Assembly (NCBI GenBank): GCA_025925185.1
Contig: JAICLV010000003.1
Coordinates: 1-37,407, forward strand
Source of the DNA: Acidothermaceae bacterium
Lineage (GTDB): Bacteria; Actinomycetota; Actinomycetes; Acidothermales; Acidothermaceae
Direction of reading: 5' to 3'
Length of the DNA stretch: 37,407 nucleotides
This document shows positions 24,233 to 36,132 of the stretch, piece by piece (the stretch's first letter is position 1; the number at the start of each line of letters is the position of its first letter). Position numbers and translations under genes: made by a program. Below the pieces are notes generated by a model. The model made no database searches, was not told the origin of the DNA, and saw only the letters and a list, made by a program, of their open reading frames with translations.

Positions 24233-25240
24233 ATGACTCCCAGCCTCCACGCCTACATTCCGAGCCCGAGCCAAGGTGTCTGGCATCTCGGCCCGATCCC
24301 GCTGCGGGCGTACGCGTTCTTCATCATCGTCGGCGTCTTCGTCGCGATCGCGATGGCCGACCGCCGTTGGCGCGCCCGCGGCGGCCGCTCGTCGACGGTG
24401 AGTCAGATCGCCACGTGGGCGGTGCCGTTCGGCCTGGTCGGCGGCCGGGTGTACCACGTCATCACCGACCCCGAGCTGTACTTCAAGCACGGCAACGACT
24501 GGGTGCACATCTTCTACGTGTGGAACGGCGGCCTCGGCATCTGGGGGGCCATCGCGCTGGGCGCCGTCGGGGCGTACATCGGCTGCCGGCGCGCCGGCGC
24601 CCGCTTCCCCGCCTTCGCCGACGCCGCCGCGCCGGGCATCGTCCTCGCGCAGGGCATCGGCCGCTTGGGCAACTACTTCAACCAGGAGTTGTTCGGCAAG
24701 CCCACCACGATGCCGTGGGGGTTGCGCATCGACGCCAACCACGCGGCCAACGCCAGCCTGCCGGCCGGCGTGTACCAGCCGACGTTCCTTTACGAGCTGC
24801 TCTGGGACGTCGGAACGGCGGGTCTCGTGCTTTGGGCCGACCGCCGGTTCAAGATGGGCCACGGCCGGGCGTTCCTGCTGTACGTCATGACCTACGTCGC
24901 CGGCCGCAGCTGGATCGAGTACCTGCGGGTCGATCACGCGAACCACATCCTCGGCCTGCGGCTCAACGACTGGACCTCGATCCTCGTCTTCACGTTCGCG
25001 CTCGTCACCTTCCTCGTGTCGGCGAAGCGCAGCCCCGGCCGCGAGACTGTCGTCGAGCTCAAAGACATCGAGCTCAAAGACATCGAGCTGGACGACGTGG
25101 GCTCTGCCCCCGCTGGCGACGCGACGTCAGGATCGGTCCGCGACGCCGGCGGCGCCGACGGCGCCGATCAGGCGTTCGTGCTGACCGACGATCGGGCGTC
25201 GCCACCGGAGCGCGCCCCCACCGAGGGCGCCGCGCCATGA
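24233..25240 (+). CDS. lgt: Prolipoprotein diacylglyceryl transferase Lgt
   Basis: This 335-residue membrane enzyme attaches diacylglycerol to lipobox cysteines. It has about seven predicted helices and the signature GIGRLGNYFNQELFG (about residues 141-155, including Arg144 and Asn147). His75 lies in GRVYHVITD, and WNGGLGIWG is also present. The last ~60 residues form an acidic, low-complexity cytoplasmic tail starting VVELKDIELKDIELDD, encoded by a tandem 15-bp repeat; the catalytic core ends about residue 265. TACCTT at 24217-24222 is a possible -10 close to the ATG. The next gene overlaps by four bases. LivK, encoded about 9.4 kb downstream, is one predicted lipoprotein client. Confidence 0.96.
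   Translation: MTPSLHAYIPSPSQGVWHLGPIPLRAYAFFIIVGVFVAIAMADRRWRARGGRSSTVSQIATWAVPFGLVGGRVYHVITDPELYFKHGNDWVHIFYVWNGGLGIWGAIALGAVGAYIGCRRAGARFPAFADAAAPGIVLAQGIGRLGNYFNQELFGKPTTMPWGLRIDANHAANASLPAGVYQPTFLYELLWDVGTAGLVLWADRRFKMGHGRAFLLYVMTYVAGRSWIEYLRVDHANHILGLRLNDWTSILVFTFALVTFLVSAKRSPGRETVVELKDIELKDIELDDVGSAPAGDATSGSVRDAGGADGADQAFVLTDDRASPPERAPTEGAAP
25055..25084. repeat. Tandem 15-bp repeat in the lgt tail
   Basis: GAGCTCAAAGACATC occurs twice in a row (25055-25069 and 25070-25084), followed by a partial third copy. It encodes ELKDI twice in the acidic C-terminal tail of Lgt. Loss or gain of a copy would keep the frame. Confidence 0.85.
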
Positions 25241-25965
25241 CCGCCGACGAGGAGATCAGCCCGCGGTCGCGCGCCGAGATCCACCACAGCCACCGCGACG
25301 TCACGGGCGGCTGGCTCCGGCCGGCGGTCTTCGGCGCGATGGACGGCCTGATCTCGAACTTCTCGCTGATCTCCGGATTCGCCGGCGCGCACGCCGACCG
25401 CCACCTGGTGATCTTGAGTGGTCTCGGGGGCCTGGCGGCCGGAGCGTTCTCGATGGCGGTGGGCGAATACGTGTCGGTGGCGTCGCAGAGCGACCTCGCC
25501 CGCGCCGAGATCGCGATCGAGCGGCACGAGTTGCGGCACAACGCCGAGGCTGAGCGCCAGGAGCTCGCCGAGCTTTACATCTCCCGCGGGGTCGAGCCCG
25601 ACCTCGCCCAGGAGGTCGCCCGGCAGTTGTCCAAGGACCCCGAGCAGGCGCTGGAGATCCACGCGCGCGAAGAACTCGGCGTGTCCGGCGACGACCTGCC
25701 GTCGCCCTATCTCGCCGCCGGCTCGTCGTTCGTCTCGTTCGCCATCGGCGCCATCTTGCCGGTGTTGCCGTTCATTTTGGGTGCGTCGGCGTTGTGGCCG
25801 GCCGCCTTGTTGGCCGCGATCGGGCTGTTCACGACCGGTGCCATGGTCGCCCGCATCACCGCGCGCCCATGGTGGTTCGGCGGCACCCGCCAGTTGCTGC
25901 TCGGCGCGGCCGCGGCCGCGATCACCTACGGGGTCGGCGCAGCCATCGGCACACACGTGTCGTGA
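25237..25965 (+). CDS. VIT/CCC1-family iron-manganese transporter
   Basis: The 242-residue protein starts at an ATG overlapping the lgt stop. It has the family N-terminus HHSHRDVTGGWLRPAVFGAMDGLISNFSLISGF, then a second helix containing GGLAAGAFSMAVGEYVSVASQSD. A cytoplasmic acidic/histidine region (residues ~90-145, HELRHNAEAERQELAELY and LSKDPEQALEIHAREELG) resembles the metal-binding domain. Three C-terminal helices follow (FVSFAIGAILPVLPFIL and others). VIT1/CCC1 proteins export or sequester Fe2+ and Mn2+. The Met and Glu residues of the central domain are those expected for metal binding. It follows lgt by overlap and precedes gltB after a 168-base gap. Confidence 0.93.
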   Translation: MTADEEISPRSRAEIHHSHRDVTGGWLRPAVFGAMDGLISNFSLISGFAGAHADRHLVILSGLGGLAAGAFSMAVGEYVSVASQSDLARAEIAIERHELRHNAEAERQELAELYISRGVEPDLAQEVARQLSKDPEQALEIHAREELGVSGDDLPSPYLAAGSSFVSFAIGAILPVLPFILGASALWPAALLAAIGLFTTGAMVARITARPWWFGGTRQLLLGAAAAAITYGVGAAIGTHVS

Positions 25966-26133
25966 TGCGCTAGTCTGTCTGCCGTCGCGGCGACGCCCAG
26001 CCGAGATCCCCGGGCCCCGTCGTGTGCAATCCGCAGGGCCAGCGTCGTCCCTGTCCAGTTCAGGTGCAGGTGACGGCGCTTTTCCATGTCCGTCGCCGCA
26101 CTGCAACAGACAGCAGCTGACGACGGGAGTGCC
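25966..26133 (+). promoter_or_regulatory. gltB upstream region with possible promoter
   Basis: This interval holds TAGTCT at 25971-25976, an acceptable -10 hexamer, which would give a leader of about 150 bases. Two in-frame ATGs lie at 26086 and 26134. The second has GGAG at a four-base spacing; the first has only a distant AGGTGA. I see no riboswitch that I can name. The promoter call is weak. Confidence 0.3.
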
Positions 26134-30646
<4,513 letters not shown>

Positions 30647-30654
<8 letters not shown>

Positions 30655-32110
30655 CCCGAAAGGCTTCCTGAAGTGGCAGCGCGAGCTGCCCGAGGACCGG
30701 CCCGTCGACGTGCGGATCGGTGACTGGAAGGACGTCCACCAAGCCATCACCCACGAGGACCTCGAGACGCAGGCCCGCCGGTGCATGGACTGCGGCATCC
30801 CGTTCTGTCACAACGGCTGCCCGCTCGGAAACCTCATCCCCGAGTGGAACGACCTCGTCGGGCGGTCCGACTGGCAGGCCGCCAGCGAGCGCTTGCACGC
30901 CACCAACAACTTCCCCGACTTCACCGGTCGACTGTGCCCCGCGCCGTGCGAGGCGGCATGCGTGTTGAACATCAGCCCGAGCCAGACCAGCGGCGCGGTC
31001 ACCATCAAGCGGATCGAGCAAGAGATCGCCGACCGCGCGTTCGAGGAGGGCTGGCTCCGGCCCCAGGTGCCGACCCGGCTGAGCGGCAAGACCGTCGCCG
31101 TCATCGGTTCGGGTCCGGCCGGCCTGGCCGCCGCGCAGCAGCTCACCAGGGCCGGTCACACGGTCGCCGTGTACGAGCGGGCCGACCGGATCGGGGGACT
31201 GCTGCGCTACGGCATCCCCGAGTTCAAGATGGAAAAGTCGGTGCTCGACCGGCGGCTCGAGCAGATGACGGCCGAGGGGACCAAGTTCCGGCCAGGCGTC
31301 CAAGTCGGCGTCGATCTCACGGCCCGCGACTTGAGGGCGCGCTATGACGCGGTCGTCGTCGCCGTTGGATCGACGGTGGGCCGCGACCTGCCGGCTCCCG
31401 GCCGCGTGTCCGGCGGCATCCACCAGGCGATGGAGTACCTGCCGATCGCGAACCGCGTGCAGCAGGGCGACCTCGACGCGCCGACCATCACCGCGGAAGG
31501 CAAGCACGTCGTCATCATCGGCGGCGGCGACACCGGGTCCGACTGCCTCGGCACCGCGATCCGGCAAGGCGCGGCGTCTATCACGCAGCTGGAGATCATG
31601 CCCCGGCCCGGAGTCGAACCCGACCCGACCACGCCGTGGCCGACCTGGCCGCTGATGTGGCGGGTGTCGACCTCGCAGGAAGAGGGCGGCGAACGCGAAT
31701 TCTCGGTGAACACGCAGGAGTTCTTGGCCGACGAGCACGGCAACGTGCGCGCGCTTCGGCTCGTCGAGGTGCGCCGGGTCGCCGGCAAGTTCGAGCCCGT
31801 GCCCGGAACCGAGTTCGAGATCCCGGCCCAACTTGTGTTGCTGGCGCTGGGTTTCTCTGGCCCAGAGAAGCTGCTCGCCGAGCAGTTCGGGATCCAGCTC
31901 GACGTGCGCGGCAACTTCTCGCGTGACGGCTCGTACGCGACGTCGGTGCCGGGCGTGTTCGTCGCCGGTGATGCCGGCCGCGGTCAGTCGTTGATCGTGT
32001 GGGCGATCGCCGAAGGGCGAGGAGCGGCGGCGGCGGTCGACCATTTCTTGTCCGGCCTGGAGCGGTTGCCAGTCGCAGTGACACCGGCGACGCGCCCGCT
32101 GACGGCCTGA
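30647..32110 (+). CDS. gltD: Glutamate synthase small subunit GltD
   Basis: This 487-residue flavoprotein passes NADPH electrons to GltB. A GTG start overlaps the end of gltB by 8 bases. The N-terminal iron-sulfur domain has Cys46, Cys49, Cys54 and Cys58 in [19 protein letters not shown] and Cys97, Cys101 and Cys105 in [14 protein letters not shown], enough for two 4Fe-4S clusters. The FAD site is [14 protein letters not shown] (about 150) and the NADPH site is [11 protein letters not shown] (about 287). The C-terminal [22 protein letters not shown] closes the FAD fold. Everything expected is present, so GltBD should be a functional NADPH-type GOGAT. Confidence 0.97.
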
Positions 32111-32125
32111 GCCGCGACCACGCCC

Positions 32126-32131
32126 TAGGGT
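32126..32131 (+). promoter_or_regulatory. Probable -10 element of pyk
   Basis: TAGGGT lies seven bases before the pyk ATG in the 28-base gap after gltD. The spacing would place the transcription start at or one base before the start codon, giving a leaderless message. No good -35 is visible and no ribosome-binding site precedes the gene, which supports the idea. Confidence 0.5.
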
Positions 32132-32138
32132 TGACGCC

Positions 32139-33581
32139 ATGAGTCGCCGCGCCAAAATCGTCTGCACCCTTGGCCCGGCGACCGAATCACCCACCGCCAT
32201 TCGCGCGCTGGTTGACGCCGGCATGGACGTCGCGCGGCTCAACCTCAGCCATGGCACGCACGACGAACACGCCGCCGTGTACAGCAGCGTGCGCGCCGCC
32301 GCTGACGCGAGCGGTCGCGCCGTCGGCGTGCTCGCTGACCTGCAGGGGCCGAAGATTCGGCTCGGGCGCATCGCGAGCGGCCCCGTCGTCCTCACCGCCG
32401 GCGACGAGTTCACCATCACCACGGAGGACGTGCCCGGCAGCAAGGTGCTCGTCTCGACGACGTACGACGGATTGCCCGGCGACGTCGAGCCGGGCCTGCA
32501 AATCCTGATCGACGACGGCCGCGTCTGCCTCGAGGTGGTCTCCGTCCACGGCCCGCGGGTGCGCACAAAAGTCGTCGAGGGCGGCACCGTCTCCGACCAC
32601 AAAGGCATCAACGTGCCGGGCGCGGCGCTGTCAGTGCCCGCGCTCAGTGAGAAGGACGTCGATGACCTGCGCTGGGCGTTGCGCATCGGCGCCGACATGG
32701 TCGCGCTGTCGTTCGTCCGCTCGCCGTCCGACTTCGACGCCGTCGCGAAAGTCATGGACGACGAGGGGCGTCGGGTCCCGGTCATCGCGAAAATCGAGAA
32801 ACCGCAGGCGGTTGACCGCATCGAGGAGATCGTCGAGGCGTTCGACGGGTTCATGATGGCGCGCGGCGACCTCGGCGTCGAAATGCCGTTGGAGCAGGTG
32901 CCGATCGTGCAGAAGCGGGTCATCTCGCTGGCGCGGCGCAACGCCAAGCCGGTGATCGTGGCGACGCAGATGCTCGACTCGATGGTCACCGCGTCGCGAC
33001 CGACCCGCGCCGAGGTGTCCGACTGCGCCAACGCGGTCCTCGACGGCGCCGACGCGTTGATGCTGTCCGGCGAGACGAGCGTCGGGCTGCATCCGACGCT
33101 CACCGTCGAGACGATGGCGCGCATCATCGACACCGCCGAGGAGGCGGCGCTCGACACAATCCCCGAGATAGTCGGCAAGCCGCGCACCAAGGGCGGCGCC
33201 ATTGGCCACGCCGCCGCAGGGGTTGGCGCCGACCTTGACGCGCGTTTTCTCGTGGCGTTCACGGAGACCGGCGACAGCGCGCGGCGGCTGGCGCGCTACC
33301 GCTCGCCGATCCCTTTGCTCGCGTTCACGCCGGTCGCCGCGACCCGTTCGCAGCTCGCGTTGACGTGGGGTGTCGAGACGTTCTTGGTCGCCCCGGTGTC
33401 GCACACCGACCAGATGGTGCGCCAGGTCGACCGCGCGCTGCTCGACCTCGAGCGCTGTCGGCACGGCGAGCTCGTGGTCATCATCGCCGGCTCGCCGCCA
33501 GGCGTGGCCGGTTCGACGAACACGCTGCGGGTGCACCGCATCGGCGACACCATCGAGAGCGACGCCCCGGCCTACAGCTAG
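32139..33581 (+). CDS. pyk: Pyruvate kinase
   Basis: The 480-residue enzyme converts phosphoenolpyruvate and ADP to pyruvate and ATP. Motifs are RRAKIVCTLGPATESP at the N-terminus, MDVARLNLSHGTHDEH, ADLQGPKIRLG, the active-site region VIAKIEKPQAVDRI with the catalytic lysine, and FMMARGDLGVEMPLEQVP. QMLDSMVTASRPTRAEVSDCANAVLDGADALMLSGE covers the magnesium and substrate loop. The C-terminal domain resembles the allosteric domain of the family (FTETGDSARRLARYRSPIP). Length is standard. It follows gltD closely but probably has its own leaderless promoter. A tRNA gene lies convergently after it. Confidence 0.97.
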   Translation: MSRRAKIVCTLGPATESPTAIRALVDAGMDVARLNLSHGTHDEHAAVYSSVRAAADASGRAVGVLADLQGPKIRLGRIASGPVVLTAGDEFTITTEDVPGSKVLVSTTYDGLPGDVEPGLQILIDDGRVCLEVVSVHGPRVRTKVVEGGTVSDHKGINVPGAALSVPALSEKDVDDLRWALRIGADMVALSFVRSPSDFDAVAKVMDDEGRRVPVIAKIEKPQAVDRIEEIVEAFDGFMMARGDLGVEMPLEQVPIVQKRVISLARRNAKPVIVATQMLDSMVTASRPTRAEVSDCANAVLDGADALMLSGETSVGLHPTLTVETMARIIDTAEEAALDTIPEIVGKPRTKGGAIGHAAAGVGADLDARFLVAFTETGDSARRLARYRSPIPLLAFTPVAATRSQLALTWGVETFLVAPVSHTDQMVRQVDRALLDLERCRHGELVVIIAGSPPGVAGSTNTLRVHRIGDTIESDAPAYS

Positions 33582-33618
33582 CCAACTGGTTCGCGGCGCA
33601 GGGGGAGGGCGCGGTCAG

Positions 33619-33691
33619 TACCCCGGGTCGGATTCGAACCGACACTGGATGGTGTTTGAGACCATTGCCTCTGCCGTTGGGCTACCGGGGC
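33619..33691 (-). tRNA. tRNA with anticodon CAA (Leu codon UUG), class I short variable loop
   Basis: On the minus strand the 73 bases fold as a cloverleaf. Acceptor GCCCCGG pairs with CCGGGGT (G1-U72 wobble) and the discriminator is A73. The D stem GCCC/AGGC has three pairs and a C-A mismatch, with an 8-base loop containing GG. The anticodon stem ATGGT/ACCAT is perfect, with loop CTCAAAC, so the anticodon is CAA. The variable loop is only 5 bases (CCAGT), then T-arm GTCGG/CCGAC with loop TTCGAAT. CCA is not encoded. Bacterial tRNA-Leu is normally class II with a long variable arm, so the fold is complete but the amino-acid identity is uncertain. Confidence 0.85.
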
Positions 33692-33739
33692 GTTGCCGTG
33701 CTGGAGCGGCGCCTGCGCCGCGAACGCCCAATCTACCGG

Positions 33740-33766
33740 TTGACCTTCTCCTGGTCTGACTAGGCT
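33740..33766 (+). promoter_or_regulatory. Probable promoter of pdtaR
   Basis: TTGACC at 33740-33745 and TAGGCT at 33761-33766 are separated by 15 bases, slightly short. The -10 ends seven bases before the GTG at 33774, so transcription would begin at about the start codon. This supports the GTG chosen for the regulator gene despite its long unstructured N-terminus. Confidence 0.5.
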
Positions 33767-33773
33767 GCTGCGA

Positions 33774-34505
33774 GTGCAAGAGGATCAGACGAGCCCGCGC
33801 CCTCCCAGTCCAGCCGACCTCGCGGCGATGCCGAGACGGCACCAATCGGCGCCGGCCACCGGCTCATCGGCCACCGGCGCATCGGGCGCGGTAGCGGCCG
33901 CGTCGTCCGAGAAATCGACCCGCAGGCGGGTGGTCGTCGCCGAAGACGAGACGCTGATCCGGCTCGACCTCACCGAGACCCTCGACGAGCTCGGTTACGA
34001 GGTGGTCGGCGAGGCGGGCGACGGCGAGCGCGCCGTCTTGCTGGCGGAGCAGCTGCGGCCGGACCTCGTCATCCTCGATGTCAAGATGCCCGTGCTCGAC
34101 GGCATCTCGGCCGCCCAGCGCATCGCGGCCCAGCGCATCGCGCCAGTCGTCATCTTGACGGCTTTCTCGCAGCGCGAGCTCGTCGAGCGCGCGCGCGACG
34201 CTGGCGCGATGGCGTACTTGGTCAAACCGTTCAGCTCGGCCGACCTGCTGCCGGCGATCGAGATGGCGCTGAGCCGGCACGCGGAGCTGGCGGCGCTGGA
34301 GGCCGAGGTCGCCGACCTCGCCGACCGGCTCGAGACGCGCAAGCTCGTCGACCGCGCGAAGGGCCTGTTGCAGGCCCGCGATTCCCTGACCGAGCCGGAG
34401 GCCTTCCGCTGGATCCAGCGAAAGGCGATGGATCAACGGCTCAGCATGCGCGCGGTCGCGGAATCGGTGATCGCCGACCTGGCGGTTGCCGAATCGGGCG
34501 ATTAG
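33774..34505 (+). CDS. pdtaR: ANTAR-domain response regulator (PdtaR-like RNA-binding antiterminator)
   Basis: The 243-residue protein has a disordered N-terminal extension (residues 1-50, Ser/Ala/Pro-rich) and a receiver domain with Asp58, Asp102 in LVILDVKMP and a Lys in AYLVKPF (about 146). A C-terminal ANTAR domain (about 185-240, LVDRAKGLLQARDSLTEPEAF then MDQRLSMRAVAESVI) follows. Mycobacterial PdtaR binds paired hexaloop RNA hairpins when phosphorylated by PdtaS; no kinase lies here. The gene order pyk, tRNA, pdtaR, then amino-acid transport genes seems to recur among actinobacteria, as I recall. The following livK gene could be a target, since a hexaloop hairpin lies in the gap between them. 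Confidence 0.92.
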   Translation: MQEDQTSPRPPSPADLAAMPRRHQSAPATGSSATGASGAVAAASSEKSTRRRVVVAEDETLIRLDLTETLDELGYEVVGEAGDGERAVLLAEQLRPDLVILDVKMPVLDGISAAQRIAAQRIAPVVILTAFSQRELVERARDAGAMAYLVKPFSSADLLPAIEMALSRHAELAALEAEVADLADRLETRKLVDRAKGLLQARDSLTEPEAFRWIQRKAMDQRLSMRAVAESVIADLAVAESGD

Positions 34506-34579
34506 CCGCTTAACAGGTGTGACGGCATCCAAAAGATCACGAGGAGGTTACGACTCCAACTTGGTCCTTCGCTCCCCGC

Positions 34580-34599
34580 CGGATGCGTTGTAGCGTCCG
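34580..34599 (+). other. Hexaloop hairpin between pdtaR and livK
   Basis: CGGATGC at 34580-34586 can pair with GCGTCCG at 34593-34599 (seven pairs, one G-U) around the six-base loop GTTGTA. ANTAR proteins bind hairpins with six-base loops that carry G at position 4, as here, but usually A at position 1, where this has G. TAGCGT at 34591-34596 is also a plausible livK -10 element, in which case the hairpin would lie in the promoter DNA and not in the transcript. Low confidence. Confidence 0.35.
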
Positions 34600-34643
34600 C
34601 CCAACAGCGTAGGGGTGGCTGTCCGGTCACGAGCAGGCTTCAC

Positions 34644-34673
34644 GTCGCCCCACCGAAAGTCGCCCCACCGAAA
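34644..34673. repeat. Two tandem 15-bp repeats upstream of livK
   Basis: GTCGCCCCACCGAAA occurs twice in direct succession (34644-34658 and 34659-34673). The GAGGAG ribosome-binding site of livK begins at the next base. It lies in the probable leader, so extra copies would move or restructure the ribosome-binding region. Confidence 0.9.
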
Positions 34674-34684
34674 GAGGAGTCAGT

Positions 34685-35914
34685 GTGCTCAAACGTCGAG
34701 TAGTGCTTACCGTCGTCCCACTTGTGGTGGCAGGCATGGCCCTGTCCGCTTGTGGGTCGAGCAGCAAAAAGGCCGACAACTCAGGGTCGTCGACCAGCGC
34801 GTCGACCGGCGCGAACGGCGGCGGTGACAAGCCAACCTTCAAGATCGCGTACCAGGGACCGCTCTCCGGCGGTAACGCCCAGCTGGGGCTCAACATGAAG
34901 TACGCGGTCGAGTTGGCGATCAACGAGGCCAACGCGGCCGGCGACCTGCCGTTCAAGTTGGAGTACACCGAGTCTGACGACCAGGGCGACGGCAAGGTCT
35001 CACCGACCGCGGCCCGCAAGCTCATCGACGACAAGGCGGTGATCGGGGTTGTCGGTCCGGCCTTCTCCGGCGCCACGAAGGCGGCCGAGCCGCTTTTCGC
35101 CGACGCCAAGCTGGCGACCGTCAGCCCGTCCGCGACGTCGCCCACCTTGGCCGACGGCGGCTGGGCGAGCTTCTTCCGCGTCGTCGCCGACGACAACGCG
35201 CAAGGTCCGGCCGACGCCGACTACGCGGTGAAGAAGCTGGGCGCGAAGAGCATCTACGTCATCGACGACGCGAGCGCTTACGGTCAGCCGCTCAGCAAGG
35301 CCTTCGCCGACCAGGCCAAGACCGACGGCGCGCAGGTGACCTCGGAGTCGGCCCCCGGCACAACGCAATGCCAGGCCGGTCAGGGCAACGCCCAGCAATA
35401 CCCGGCACTCGCCACGAAGATCAAGGGTTCCGGGGCCGACACGGTCTTCTACGCCGGCTACTACTGCGACTTCGCGTTGCTGGCGAAGGCACTGAAGTCC
35501 GCGGGCTTCTCCGGCAACCTCTTCTCGGACGACGGAAGCCTCGACCCGAAGTACATCGAGCAAGCGGGCGCGGACGTCGCTGAGGGCACCTACATCAGCT
35601 GCGCGTGCGCCGACATCTCGACGAACTCCGCGGCGCAGGACTTCATCACGAAGTTCAAGGCGCTGGCCAAGTTCGACAGCGGCACGTACTCGCCCGAGGC
35701 GTTCGACGCCGCGAACACGATCATCACGGTGTTGAAGAAGATCGGTCCGAATGCCACCCGCGAGCAGGTCATCGACGGGTTGAAGACGGTCGACTACAAG
35801 GGGATCACCAAGGAAGTGAAGTTCGAGTCGAACGGCAACATCGCCGGCACCTCGGTGTACATCTACCAGGTCAAGGGCGGGAAGATCACCTCGCTCGGTC
35901 TCGCGAACACCTGA
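34685..35914 (+). CDS. livK: Branched-chain amino-acid ABC transporter substrate-binding lipoprotein LivK
   Basis: The 409-residue protein starts with GTG after GAGGAG at five bases. It has a lipoprotein signal: a basic start, a hydrophobic stretch and the lipobox LSAC with Cys23, followed by a Ser/Lys/Asn-rich linker (residues 24-48). The rest is a type I periplasmic-binding fold of the Leu/Ile/Val family. It starts KIAYQGPLSGGNAQLGLNM and has AVIGVVGPAFSGATKA, FFRVVADDNAQGPADAD and IYVIDDASAYGQPLSKAF. Extra cysteines occur near residues 225, 260 and 302-305. It should deliver an amino acid to the LivH/LivM permease encoded next. A strong hairpin follows its stop. Confidence 0.95.
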   Translation: MLKRRVVLTVVPLVVAGMALSACGSSSKKADNSGSSTSASTGANGGGDKPTFKIAYQGPLSGGNAQLGLNMKYAVELAINEANAAGDLPFKLEYTESDDQGDGKVSPTAARKLIDDKAVIGVVGPAFSGATKAAEPLFADAKLATVSPSATSPTLADGGWASFFRVVADDNAQGPADADYAVKKLGAKSIYVIDDASAYGQPLSKAFADQAKTDGAQVTSESAPGTTQCQAGQGNAQQYPALATKIKGSGADTVFYAGYYCDFALLAKALKSAGFSGNLFSDDGSLDPKYIEQAGADVAEGTYISCACADISTNSAAQDFITKFKALAKFDSGTYSPEAFDAANTIITVLKKIGPNATREQVIDGLKTVDYKGITKEVKFESNGNIAGTSVYIYQVKGGKITSLGLANT

Positions 35915-35927
35915 GCGATGTCGTGAG

Positions 35928-35965
35928 CGTGTGGTCGGGCGTGCCTCGGCGCGCCCGACCACACG
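35928..35965 (+). other. Strong 14-bp hairpin between livK and livH
   Basis: CGTGTGGTCGGGCG at 35928-35941 and CGCCCGACCACACG at 35952-35965 pair perfectly around a 10-base loop. It lies 13 bases after the livK stop. There is no T-run after it, so it may be a partial terminator or an mRNA-stabilising 3' end. Binding-protein genes of ABC operons commonly need more message than the permeases, which would fit. Confidence 0.7.
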
Positions 35966-36030
35966 TGCGACAGGAGCGCGATGGCGCAGTTCACGCGTAG
36001 TTCGCTTCGAACCGATGGGATCCGCAGACG

Positions 36031-36132
36031 ATGTGTCTGACGCATAACTTCTGGGGGTTCTTCGTCCCCGGCCTGGCAAACGGCTACTAGTACGCGCTAA
36101 TCGCTCTCGGGTACACCCTGGTTTACGGCGTT
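36031..36132 (+). pseudogene. Detached 5' end of livH, cut by an in-frame TAG
   Basis: From the ATG at 36031 the frame reads MCLTHNFWGFFVPGLANGY, then TAG at 36088-36090, then YALIALGYTLVYGV and continues into livH. Family members read FFVPGLANGS-x-YALIALGYTLVYG, so the stop falls inside the first helix. A well-placed ribosome-binding site (GGAG before the ATG at 35981) opens a different frame that ends after 19 codons (MAQFTRSS...), at 36040. The normal livH start is therefore also doubtful. Confidence 0.8.

Noticed and set aside
33654..33660. The odd tRNA as an amber suppressor explaining the TAG in livH
   Set aside because: Its anticodon is CAA, which pairs with UUG; reading UAG needs CUA. 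One base differs, so no suppression is expected.
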